A program made the translations under genes and the position numbers. A DNA stretch of 64,000 nt from Ustilaginoidea virens (taxonomy: Eukaryota; Ascomycota; Sordariomycetes; Hypocreales; Clavicipitaceae). Under the pieces are notes generated by a model. The model saw only the letters and a program-made list of their open reading frames with translations, searched no databases and had not been told where the DNA came from. Every line of letters starts with the position of its first letter. Within the stretch, counting starts at the first letter, position 1. Location: assembly GCF_000687475.1 (NCBI RefSeq), contig NC_057320.1:2604001-2668000 (forward strand). The letters are read 5' to 3'. Below are positions 21,924-32,096 of this stretch, one piece after another.

Positions 21924-22024
21924 CTCCTCCTCCTCCTCCCAGCAATCCCCGGCCCAATGCGACAGCCTCGACATCCCCAGGTCAGCGCTCGGCACGACAC
22001 ACTCTGCCAAGGCACCCCGCCGCC
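21527..22024. promoter_or_regulatory. Divergent promoter region of MRPL31 and TRS20
   Basis: About 500 bp. On the MRPL31 side lies a (TA)n tract at about 21590 to 21626. On the TRS20 side lies a (TCC)n pyrimidine tract at about 21892 to 21940, probably in the TRS20 5' leader. Pyrimidine-rich stretches near start sites are common in fungal housekeeping promoters. Confidence 0.55.
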
Positions 22025-22691
22025 ATGAGCTACTACTTTGCCATCGTCGGCGCCCAAGACAACCCCCTCTTCGAATACGAGTTTGGCACCTCCAAGCAGG
22101 GCGGCGACGGGCAGTCGCGCTTCACCGACCAGCTCCGCCACCTTAACCAGTTCATCCTGCACTCCAGCCTAGACGTTGCCGAGGAGCTGCAATGGGCCCA
22201 GGGACAAATGTACGTCCGCGGCACTCTCTTCCGTGCAAACCAACCCCTCTTGCTTTTGCTTTTGCTTTGCTTTGCTTTGCTTTGGTTTCCATCCATCCCC
22301 CTCGGTGCGGCAGTCAGTCGGCGACGACCCATGTTTCGCTTCATGACGCGACGCTAAGAAACGAAACCCTCGCGAGTCCGCCAGGTACCTCAAATGCATC
22401 GACAAGTTCTTCAACAACTACATCTCGTGCTTCGTCACGGGCGCCAACGTCAAGTTTCTGCTGCTGCACCAACCCCTTGTCCCGACGTCGACGACTTCGT
22501 CTCGGTCTTCCACAGCTATAGGCGCGAACCCGACCAGTCCGGCGACAGAGGAAGCCATCAAGATGTTCTTCACCGAGGTGTACGACAACTGGGTCAAGGC
22601 AGTCATGAATCCCTTCTACAGGGCAAACACCGAGGTGACGAGTCCCGTCTTTAGGCAGAGAGTATCGGCCGCGGGGCGAAAGTATTTGTGA
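22025..22691 (+). CDS. TRS20: TRAPP complex subunit Trs20 (sedlin, TRAPPC2)
   Basis: Two exons, 22025..22209 and 22385..22691, phase 2, give 163 aa. The start MSYYFAIVGAQDNPLFEYEF, the middle LRHLNQFILHSSLDV, then YLKCIDKFFNNYISCFV and the end VFRQRVSAAGRKYL are diagnostic of the longin-fold sedlin family. A low-complexity Ser/Thr-rich insert sits between LLHQP and EEAIKMFF. Trs20 is a core subunit of TRAPP, the Rab guanine-exchange and tethering complex in ER-Golgi traffic and autophagy. The intron donor GTACGT splits the ATG of QMY. Confidence 0.92.
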
Positions 22692-23311
22692 AAAAAATAA
22701 AAATAAAAAATATGAATTATAAATTATAAAAAAAAAACAAAAAAATAGAGAGAAATAACCCGCCTCTACTCTTCGCTTTGAACCTCGAGTATGCCGAGAC
22801 GATTCCGTGCCCCTACGGCGTTTGGGCCTCGCTACGAGCCAACGACATGACATGCCTGGAATGGAAACAAGGGCTGGGATGTGACGCTCCCCAAGGTATC
22901 CGACCTCCCAAACATTAAATAAAGCAAGCTAGGGTGGGAGCCTTCACAAACCCCAAGGTGGAGCACATGACAAATGCAAATGCGAATGTAGAACTAGGTC
23001 CGATGCATAGAATTTGATTGTATTCTGATGAATGTCGTCCAGTTGACGCCGACTGTCTCTCGTTCATAGCCCATTGCCCTTTGACCAAGCCCAAACGCCG
23101 TGATATGAAATCAGAGTAGACCCTTTGCCATGACCCCACGGAACCTCGCCCGCCTGGTTCCAGTCGCGCGCTTCCCCTCGGCCTCGCATCAGAGCCTTGA
23201 ATACACACACATGTACACACCAAAACAAGAAGAAACAAAACAAAACACCCCCGGCCCCAACCCCAACCCCAACCCCAACCCCCAAGGATAGCAGACCCGT
23301 CCAGAGCACTT
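22692..23311. other. Convergent intergenic region
   Basis: About 620 bp between TRS20 and histone H4. Just after TRS20 the DNA is AT-rich (22690 to 22745). A short CCCCAA tandem array lies at about 23254 to 23283, next to the H4 stop. No gene was recognised. Confidence 0.5.
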
Positions 23312-23874
23312 TTAACCGCCAAACCCGTACAGAGTGCGGCCTTGTCGCTTCAGGGCGTAGACGACATCCAGCGACGTGACAGTCTTGCGCTTGGCGTGCT
23401 CAGTGTAGGTGACGGCATCTCGGATGACACCCTCGAGGAATGTCTTGAGAACAGTACGGGTTTCTTCGTAGATCATGGCAGAAATACGCTTGACACCGCC
23501 ACGACGGGCGAGACGTCGGATAGCAGGCTTGGTGATGCCCTGGATGTTGTCGCGGAGAATCTTGCGGTGACGCTTGGCGCCGCCCTTGCCGAGGCCCTTG
23601 CCACCTTTGCCGCCTGTGCGAAGATGCTTGTCAGATGCCGACTGGCCACGCGAGTGCAGTTGAACAAGAAACAACGCATTTCTTCGTCAAGAGAGAAGGA
23701 AAAAAGAAAAAAAAAGAAAAGACAAGGCAATAAAGCACAGGTGCAAAGTCGCCAGACACCATGCTTTCCTCTCGAGATTGCGTCACCACGAAGGAACCCC
23801 ATGCACCGGAGCGAGAGCAAAAGGCCCCGAGGCTCCAACGCGTTACTTGATACTTTTACCAATAAAGAAAAAAA

Positions 23875-23905
<31 letters not shown>

Positions 23906-23924
23906 GGTACTTACGACCAGTCAT
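23312..23924 (-). CDS. Histone H4
   Basis: Two exons, 23924..23915 (only 10 nt: ATG ACT GGT C) and 23613..23312, spliced in phase 1, give the standard 103-residue H4. The mature core is recognisable: [36 protein letters not shown], and the end [10 protein letters not shown]4 pairs with H3 in the nucleosome; the amino-terminal lysines are acetylation sites. The first intron (about 300 nt) is strikingly A-rich on the plus strand, with an A-run of about 28. No H3 gene lies within the adjoining 1.3 kb, so this is a solitary H4 copy rather than a divergent H3-H4 pair. Confidence 0.97.
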
Positions 23925-25251
23925 GTTGAAAGGTAAAAAAAAAAAAAAAAAAAAAGAGGGCTGAAGATGGAAACGCAGAATCGGGATTCGCGGTGTCGCG
24001 TAAATTGACGATTCGTCAAAATGACCAAGAAAGAGCAGCAAGTGGAGGAGGAAAACAAGACGCGGGGGAAGAGGAGCAAGCACTGAAATGGAGGTGCGTG
24101 GGCCGGCGGGGGGGGGGGGGCGAAGCGGCATATAAAATAAATACATGCACGCATGCAACGCAATCAGCCACGTTGGGAGAGGGGGGAAAAAAAAGCTGGA
24201 TCAGCGCGACTGGGCGGGCAGGCAGCCAGGCAGGCACTCACTCCGTGCTCCGTACGGACTATTATTTATTCCCTGGCAGGTTAGCGCCAAAAACCAACAT
24301 AGCCAACGATCATTTTTATTCATCGGGACATTCCTGAATTCCGGTTGGCTGGCCCCGGCCGTTTTGGCAAATGCGCGGAGCGCTAAGCCGTTTTTGGCAA
24401 GCAACCCCGTTTGCAGAGTGCTGATCTGCAAAGGAGCTGACTAATCTCGACTCGACTCGACTCGACTCGACTCGACTTTGTATCATCTCATCTGTCCTTT
24501 GGCGGCGTTCGCACCAGCCAGCCTCGTGCCTGCGTCCGAAAGTTTGAAAGCTCGTATCTGGTTCCTGCTCCGTACCTGGAGGAGGATACCGTGACGGGCC
24601 GTGGCTTACATAGGTAGGTAGTTACATAGGTTAGATACTTGACAGCGACCGAGGGCGTCAGAGTCGCTGCCCAAACATCACGAGCAGTCCGCTGAAAGCC
24701 CACGTGTCGTCGCAAACAATATGCAGAGGTCAAACGACATGCCGAGATCCTGCTGTCATGACACGTCACGGCAAAAGGGGGATCCGATGGGTTCCATGAT
24801 CCGTCGTTCGTTCAATCCTGTCCACGTCGTGTATCACGTCGTTATCCAACTGCTGGTAATGACTCCTTCCAATGACTAAACGCAAAGCATAAAAACCCAA
24901 CCCTCAACGCCAACGCCATGCCGTGCCGTGCCATGCCGTGCCATGCCGTGCCGTGCCGTACCATGCCCTTCTGTTCTGTTGTCGTCTGTCCCTCCTCAGA
25001 CCAGCAGCACACCTCGCAATCCATTTTCCCCGCCCCTTGTCCATGACGACGTCCTGCTCCCCATTGAAACAGTCTCCAACTCCCCCCTTGTCTTCGGTTT
25101 AGAAATACTCAATACCATAACCCCCCCCCTTTCCACCAACCCTTTCACGGAGAACAAAGACGGACCACGATCGAAAGACGAGTAAAACGCCATAGGCCCG
25201 CTACCATTACACTTCGTGCCATCAAACTTCGCGAGTCCCTCGTCGTCCCTT
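23925..25251. promoter_or_regulatory. H4 upstream region and CDC27 downstream region
   Basis: About 1.3 kb between two leftward genes. It holds an A-run just upstream of the H4 start (about 23937 to 23955), a G-run near 24108 to 24120, a (CTCGA)n array at about 24446 to 24477, and CATGCCGTGC-type 5-bp repeats at about 24912 to 24966. No gene was found. Confidence 0.5.
24446..24477. repeat. (CTCGA)n pentanucleotide array
   Basis: About six copies of CTCGA in the region upstream of histone H4. Confidence 0.8.
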
Positions 25252-27894
25252 TTAAGCCGTTATTGAGTCGTCCATCTGCACATCATCCTCGAAACTTTCA
25301 ATCGCTTCTTTGATTTTCGGCCCAGCCTGGTATAAATTGGTCAGCAAGGACACGATTTGTTTCCGCGAGAGTAGTTATTTTTTTTTTTATTTAAAAAAGA
25401 CAGCAAAGTTGCGAGGGAAAAGATGCAGGTACCAACCAACCTTGGGGTCTAGCGCCAGTGCAATGGTAAAGTGCCGGACTGCCAACTGTCTCTCGTTTGT
25501 GTTCCTGTACAGCGTGCCCAGCAAGAAATGGACTGTGGCCTCGTCGGGAGCCAGATCTTTCAGAATCATCAGCTCCTTCTGCGCCGCTTCGATCTGGCCC
25601 ACGGTTAGCAGCGCTCGGGCCTTCTTGTACCGAGTTTGCGCCGCTTTCGGAGCGAGCTCTGCCGCCTTGGTGTAGGCATGCAGGGCCGGCACCATCTGTT
25701 TCTGCTTTTCCAGAACGCCGCCCATGCAGCAGATGAGCACGGCGTTGTTGGGGTTGATGGTCTGTGCCGCGTAATAGTGGTCGTAAGCCTTGTCGTAGGC
25801 GCCGAGTCGCTCCTGGACTCTTCCGATGCCGTAGTAGGCGTTGTAGTGTCTTCGGTCGGCGGCAATGGCCTGCCTGTACGCCGTGAGCGCCTTTTCGTAC
25901 TCCTCGTTGGCAACGTGCTCGTGGCCCTGGAGGGTGAAGGCGTAGGCAAACTTGGGGTCGAGCTGAGTGGCTCTCTTGAAGCAGCGGAGCGCCTGCTCAG
26001 CATCCCGTGCCAATGACCAGGCGTTGCCCAGCGCGCACCATGCTTGGGGAGAATGCCACGCAGAGTCGACGAGCTCGTGCGCCAGGAACGAGAGGTCTGC
26101 TTCGCGCTTCAGGTGCCAGAGGATGGTTGAGTACACCTCCATGTCCTGAAGGCGCGACGGCGCCTGCACGCGCATTCTGCGGAACAGCTTCTCGGCTTCT
26201 GCGTAAGCTGCTTGTTCGTAGTGGCATCGCCCCATCTGGGACAGCACCCAAGGGGTTCCCTGCTGCGCTGCCGGGAGGGAGCCGAATGCCTGCAGAGCAT
26301 CCTGACACTGAAACTTGGACAGAGAGTAGTATCCGCTGCCAAACTTCTTCATAAGATCCAGCATCCATTTGAGGGCCTCCTCGACCCTCACCGTATCCAT
26401 TCCCGCCGCCTTTGGCTGCGGCGGCTGCGGGGCTGGCGGTTCTCGTGTCCTCGACGACTCCCCGTGGTCCATGTCGGTGTGATCATCCACGGGCTTTCTA
26501 TTGCCGCTGACGACTCTGCCCACGCTGGAACCGCTGGAACCTGGCCGGATGATGCGAGAGACGGGGGGCCTAGCCTTTTTCAACTCACGCCCAGCCGACG
26601 TGCCCACTGCTGCCGGCCCAGAGTTCGCCTTTGCAGAGGGCTTGAACATGTTGAGCCTGGCACTCCGCCTTGTCGAATGTTCGTCCGTGTTTGTCGATCG
26701 CGGAACTGGATGGCCCGACAATGTACGCTTCCTCTCCATGGCGACCATGTTGCCGGCCCTCGTGCTGCCTGCCATGCCGGAAACGGCAGCATTTGTCGTC
26801 GTCATTGGCGGCTCGGATACAGGATCCGTGTTTTGCTGATCTTGGCCGATTCTACCGCTCCGTTTTGTCCCTAGCCTGGGATTCATGCGTGGGGGCGCAT
26901 CGGGTCCGGCGTCAACACCATGGGCATTCCTAGTTCTCCTATATGGTGCTTGAGGCGGGTCACGCCCACACGTCTGGCGGGAAGACGCATCGGCCGCCGT
27001 TGTGGACAGTCCCGTGGGGGTCTCCAACCCCTCGATGACAGTAGCGTAGGGCTGACTGTTTGCAGACGCGGCCATTCTTTGACGGGCATTTTGAATCTTG
27101 GCCATGAAGTCATTGTCGGCTGGCTCGGTAAACATGTCGACCACTGGACTGCTCACTTCAGCAGACATGAAGCCCACGTTGAAGGGGTCTGACCCCAACT
27201 CTACCGGGGCACTTCGTGTCGTCGATCGCTTTGAACTCGTGGCATCCGGGGGAGCAAACAAAGACGCCTCTCTCGTGAGTTCCGTCGTCGTCACCGTTCC
27301 GGGACTGGGACTAGAACCCAAATCGAAACTGTGCGACAATCCGTCGTTGGATCTGAAAATGTTAGGGACGCGTACATTGATGCCCATGTCGCAGAGTGCC
27401 GTGAAAGCACCCCACATGAAGGGGTTCCTTTTCAAGGCATCTTCGAAGCAGCTTATGGCCTTCTTCTTGTCGCCAAAGCCGCGGTGTAGTTTTCCTAGCA
27501 AGCAGAGCACAGCAGGGCTGTCGGGATGCGCGGCGCGACTTGTAGGCGTGTGCTTGCCCACGCTGCACTTTGGCGACCACAGCCCTCTGGACTTTTCCAG
27601 TGCCAGAATGCCATCCTTGTACCGCTCCAGTTCCAGGCATGCCTGGGCGAAAACCCACGAGCAACCTAGGTTTACGCCGCGATATCCCATTGGCTTTCCG
27701 ACATCGTACGCAGAGCGATAGTCGCCGAGGCGGAGGTAACAAAGCGCATGGAGATGGGCAGCGTCGGGAGCCTTGACATCTTGAGCAGCGAAACGTTCGG
27801 CAAAGAATAGGGCGTCATCGTACGAGGCATTGTCCAGGTGGTAATGGATGACCTGCCGCAAGAGGCCCCCTACGGCGGCCGGGTTCGGCGCCAT
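25252..27894 (-). CDS. CDC27: Anaphase-promoting complex subunit 3 (Cdc27/BimA)
   Basis: Two exons, 27894..25441 and 25326..25252, phase 0, give 842 aa. The amino terminus (RQVIHYHLDNASYDDALFFA, VFAQACLELERY) and carboxyl half carry tetratricopeptide repeats, with units such as AWCALGNAWSLARDAEQALR and YAFTLQGHEHVANEEYEKAL. A Ser/Thr/Pro-rich linker (about residues 200 to 470) separates them. The small last exon supplies the conserved end IKEAIESFEDDVQMDD. APC3 is a scaffold of the anaphase-promoting ubiquitin ligase and receives Ile-Arg tails of activators. The final intron uses a GTTGGT donor. It is divergent from SND2. The frame is intact. Confidence 0.93.
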
Positions 27895-28476
27895 CCCAGG
27901 TCGACCGCGCAGCCCAGGTTGGCGGAGGAATGCAATCTCTCTCTCGTCGAGCAGTCGTCGTCGATGGAAATGCGCAGCTATAAAGATGATTGTGCCATCA
28001 GAATCGCAGAATCGGGGCGTCTAACGATTTCTTGACACGCAACCGCGTGGATGCTTTGCACAAGGACGTTGGTCGAGAAGAAGCAAAGGCTCGTACAGTG
28101 GAGGAAGCGCCTTGAACGGATCAAGTCGATGACTGAGGATGTGATGCGGCAAATACACCGCAATCTCGTCTCATGTAGCAGTTGTGAAAGTCGCCAACGG
28201 GGGGGGACGGTTGTGGAGTGAAACTTGGAAAGCCGCACCCAGAGCAATCCGTCGGCAAAACGGTATGCAATCTGCACCATCCAAACTCGGCTCTCTTCCA
28301 CCAACAGGACAGGTCCAGACAAGGGCGCAGACGAGGAGGATCCTGTTTTTGCAGCAAGAGGATAAAGCAAGTGAAGCAATACCACCGGAAGGGGGAGGTG
28401 GCAAGTTGGCGAATGGCGGAGGGAAGATGGGGATGTGATGCTGGTGAAAGAGAAATCCAGAGAAATCCAAGCTGTG

Positions 28477-28508
<32 letters not shown>

Positions 28509-29552
28509 TAGGTAGGTAGGTTTCGTTAGCGGCGGTGATGGGCGATGGCACGGGTGGGTGGTAAAAGGGTGGGTCCAGTCCCCAGCCAACCAGCTTTGGG
28601 CACTGGGCTTTGGGGGTTGGTGGGGGGGGAGAAGGGGGGGGGAAGTGCCACTCACCACCACCTGTTAAGTCTGGTCGGTGCAACGCATAAATTCCAGCGA
28701 GAGGCGAGGAAGTAATCGACGACGCACGCACGCACGCACGCACGCACGCAGCACGCAACCGAGTATTATTTGGACAAGTCGTTCGGGTCCCGCGGTTTCT
28801 TTCGCGTACCCACTTGGCAGCCAGCCCGGATGCGCGCCTGGCGAGGTAAGCAGATGCACAGCGCTTGTTGTGGTGGGCGTGGAAGAAGTCGGTTTGCAGA
28901 GATGAAAGCACGGGCTGCGCGAGTCAGAGAAGGCAGCGTGCTGCCCAGTACGGAGTACACACACACTACTCCGTGCTTTGTGTGTGCTCCGTCAGGACTG
29001 GAGGTACCACAGCGCGCAGCACGCAGCGGTTTCTGCTTGTATTTTTGTTGTTTATAGCGGCCGACGCCTGATTGGATGACAAGAGCTGGTGCTTCTTGCC
29101 CGGCAACAGCGCAAGGCCTACGGAGTAGTCCGTAGTGGGACGCGGGACGCTCTTCTGCAGCTTGCATCAACCGTGCAGGTACGCAGTGGCAGTGGAGTAG
29201 TGCTGTGCTAGGTACCTGGTACCTACTCGTAGGCACCTTTGAGGCACTGCGGTAACTACAGAAACCCGCCAATGCGGCCGGCCGTCCATCAAAGGCACCA
29301 GACCTTTTCCCGGTTGCGGCTGGGACTGTTTGTTGGAGTTGGAACTGGGGCTTAGCTAAGCTTCGACACATGCCAGCTGGGGACAAGTGGGTCCCGTCCC
29401 AGCAAAAGGTGCCTTTGCCCAAAAAAAAAAAAAAATAAAATAAAAATAAAGCCAAGAGCGATTCCATCATCCCAGCTTCTTCATGCCTCTGCGTCTGCGT
29501 CTGCGTCTGACGTGCCTGCTCTCATCAACTCGTGGTCCTCGCTTCTCTCGCA
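27895..29552. promoter_or_regulatory. Divergent intergenic region of CDC27 and SND2 with microsatellites
   Basis: About 1.66 kb. It contains a (GGCA)n(GGTA)n compound microsatellite at about 28475 to 28520, a (CGCA)n array at about 28719 to 28751, and several TACGGAGTA elements (28949 to 28994, 29115 to 29135). A GGTACC cluster at 29208 to 29225 and an A-run at about 29419 to 29433 complete the list. Open frames here are repeat-driven and not credible. Confidence 0.55.
28475..28520. repeat. Compound (GGCA)n(GGTA)n microsatellite
   Basis: Tandem GGCA units that change to GGTA units at the right end, a one-base variation of the same tetramer. It lies in the CDC27/SND2 divergent region. Confidence 0.8.
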
Positions 29553-30038
29553 ATGGCGCAAAAGGCCAAGAAGGATCGGGCCAAATCCAACACGACAGCC
29601 CTCAACAACCTCCACATCGGCTCCCTCCTCGTTCATGGCCTCTTCTTGGTCTCGCATCTCGTCTTCCGGTCTCGCTCCCTCGTCGCCTACGGCTTGTTCG
29701 CCGCCCCCAGCTTCATCTGCGAGTACGTTCTGGAGGCTTCGGGCCGCCCCAAGTATGACGCAGCCACGGGCGCTCTGAAATCTGCCGGGGAGGACCTCGC
29801 TGCCGCCGGCCTGACAGAGTACCTGTTTGACGTTGTCTGGGTCACCTGGGCATCTGCCATCGCTGTCGTTCTGCTCGGAAACTGGGGCTGGCTCCTGTGG
29901 GCGGTGGTGCCTGCATATGGTGCGTATCTGGGCTCGGGTCTTTGGGGCATGGGAAGGCGGAACCTGGCGCAGATGCAGGACAGAGATTCACCTGGCGCTC
30001 CTCCTCGGGGAAATCGCAAGGCACGAAGGGCGGCATGA
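29553..30038 (+). CDS. SND2: SRP-independent targeting protein Snd2 (TMEM208 family)
   Basis: A single exon, 161 aa. It opens with a basic MAQKAKKDRAKSN, then four hydrophobic segments: HIGSLLVHGLFLVSHLVF, the AYGLFAAPSFICEYVL region, YLFDVVWVTWASAIAVVL and GWLLWAVVPAYGAYL. It ends in a basic tail. This is the TMEM208/Snd2 (DUF788) layout. In yeast Snd2 sits in the ER membrane with Snd3 and the translocon and helps proteins with central or carboxyl-terminal membrane segments reach the ER. The ATG at 29553 was chosen because it gives the family-like basic start; the longer frame adds only seven residues from a non-ATG codon. Confidence 0.88.
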   Translation: MAQKAKKDRAKSNTTALNNLHIGSLLVHGLFLVSHLVFRSRSLVAYGLFAAPSFICEYVLEASGRPKYDAATGALKSAGEDLAAAGLTEYLFDVVWVTWASAIAVVLLGNWGWLLWAVVPAYGAYLGSGLWGMGRRNLAQMQDRDSPGAPPRGNRKARRAA

Positions 30039-30060
30039 ACGAATCGCAAGATTTGGTGGG

Positions 30061-30103
<43 letters not shown>

Positions 30104-30127
30104 AAGAAGAAGAAGAAAGGAGGTGGT

Positions 30128-30162
<35 letters not shown>
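30061..30162. repeat. Adjacent A-run and G-run
   Basis: About 41 A (30061 to 30101) are followed, after a GAA-rich spacer, by about 35 G (about 30128 to 30162), just past the SND2 stop. Such lengths are prone to slippage in vivo and to sequencing error, so exact counts are unreliable. Confidence 0.8.
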
Positions 30163-30165
<3 letters not shown>

Positions 30166-30282
30166 CACTGCATTGCATATCACGAGTCGAATCCGGGTTG
30201 TCCCAGGCATATTTGAGCTAGCTCCCCCTTCGTTCAAGGTTCAAGTACAGACATGCTTGAAGTCGAAGCGCGAGGCGCCTAG

Positions 30283-31157
30283 CTATCCCGAGCAAAGCAG
30301 TCTATTCACGCACGCAACTAGGTGTTTCCCTTTCCCTCCCTCACATCTGTCCCGCAGTCCATCGGACGAGTCATGGTCCGCGTTCCTCACCAAGACGTGG
30401 ATGTGCTCCAGAGCGCGAACACTCTGCAAAGCCACCCAGTTCTTGAACCACAACACGTTGGCCCCGCCGCCTTGGCCCAGCGCTTCCACAAAGTACCTCT
30501 GGACGAAATCCCCTACCAGCGCTCTGCTCGCAGGCGTCATGTCACCCTTGTCGCCGTCTGTCGGGATCGGAGTGCGAGTCCAGACCACCAAGTGGGCGAT
30601 GTCCGGCTCGAGACCATACGGCCAGTCATTCAGCAGAACCGCGTAATCCGATGGCTTTTCGAAAGGGACTCGGGATTCTGGCGTAAACGGCGGCTGACCC
30701 CACGATTTGGGAAGCCTGTTGCAAAGCAGATACTGCGTCATGCTACCATACCGGGCCTTGGTTTCGGCTGCCCACGCCATGTACCGTCTAAGGTCCGACG
30801 GCCTTCTTTTCAGAACCGATAGGTTGTTTGTTTCTGCTCATGCCACGGCAAGTAAGCTAGAGAGTATAGATTACCCACGCATGTCGTGCGGGGGCGGACA
30901 GCCGGGATAGAAGCAGCAATGCCAAGCAAGCAAGCGAGCAAGCGAGCAAGTGCTTTGACGGCTCGACCGGCTTGGCCCAGAGCGGGGAAAGGTTGGTTTG
31001 AACGAGATGACGACTCACCAACTACTTGTCTCAACTCTTCCCAGTCGTGCCTTTTGAACTCCTGGTCTGTCTGCGATAGCACCCACTTGTCCGCATCCGT
31101 TAAGGGGAAAGGCGCCTCCTCATTCTGCACCATCCCCTCAGCCGAGATGTCTCCCAT
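30283..31157 (-). CDS. DUF3605 / N-acetylglucosamine-induced protein 1 family protein
   Basis: Two exons, 31157..31019 and 30833..30283, phase 1 (donor GTGAGT, acceptor GAGCAG), give 229 aa. After an acidic start come LTDADKWVLSQTDQEFKRHDWEEL, LSVLKRRPSDLRRYMAW and YGSMTQYLL. NDWPYGLEPDIAHLVVWTR, WFKNWVALQSV and EHIHVLVRNA follow. These blocks define DUF3605, the family of Candida GIG1, which is induced by N-acetylglucosamine. Biochemical function is not established. The family's WPYG and HLVVW blocks are fully present. The start at 31157 gives a typical short amino terminus; the longer frame upstream is hydrophobic but not family-like. Confidence 0.85.
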
Positions 31158-32096
31158 CACGGCAAGCGTCAGGAGCAGGATCGGGAACAAGACTCGGTAG
31201 CGAGAGGGCAGATGGTGCAGGCAGGGCCAGGGCTGCAAAAGCTTCCACGCCAATTCAATCTAATCCCGATCTTAGCGACTCTACGGATCTGAAATGCTTA
31301 AAAAATAAAATGTTGGGCGGGCTGGTAAAGCACAGATCCGATGCGCATTACCTAATACAGCGCAGATTCCACGGCCTGTCTGTCCCCTCCTCTGCTGCGG
31401 CCGTATTTCGTTTTTGTCTTGCAGGATAAAGTTTGCAATACTTTCCGCAGGATAAAAATTAATTTTGAACCCGTTTATTCCTCGTTATCGAGAGTTCCTG
31501 GCTCGTGCTTGGTCCCCGATACGGTACTAAAGAATGACGCCCCGCGGCAAATCGGCAGCAACGCGGCAAGGCACCAGACGCCACACGCACCAACACCTCA
31601 CCAATTGGTAGTGGTCAACAGGTACCTACCTCTTAAAACTAAACCACCTAGGAAAGGTACCGAAGGTAGGTACGGACGTACCGCAGTATATAATACCCTA
31701 TAAAGTCACATATTGTGTGGCGTCACACTTTTGGTGCGACAGTAGGTGCCTAAGGTCAAACTACAGTACCTCAGGTACCTAGGTACCTAGGTACCTAAGG
31801 TATGGACCTCCCCAGCGACCTCAAGGGCGGAGACGAAGCGTCATCGCCGCCAACTTCTCCCATTTCAGAATCAAACTTTGTGATCAATTCCATCTTTCCA
31901 TATCATTTTGCATTTGTATTTGCCCAGTGCAACGTGGACGCTCCCCCCATTCTCGTTTCCCGCCTTGCCCTCGCGCATTTCCGCTCCCCACCCCAAAGTC
32001 TACCTAGGAGGTAGGTAGGTTAGAGGTAGGTAGGTACCTAGGTAGGCCGAGAAGCGGAATGGTTTCACTGGGCCGCTTCCATGACCAGACTAAACC
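31158..32096. promoter_or_regulatory. Divergent intergenic region with TAGGTACC arrays
   Basis: About 940 bp. GGTACC/CCTAGG arrays occur at 31618 to 31680, 31740 to 31802 and 32002 to 32046, the densest cluster in this part of the window. No gene was recognised. Confidence 0.5.

Noticed and set aside
27978..28911. Overlapping open frames upstream of CDC27
   Set aside because: Driven by GGCA and CGCA microsatellites (poly-PACL-type and poly-RACV-type products); no conserved content.
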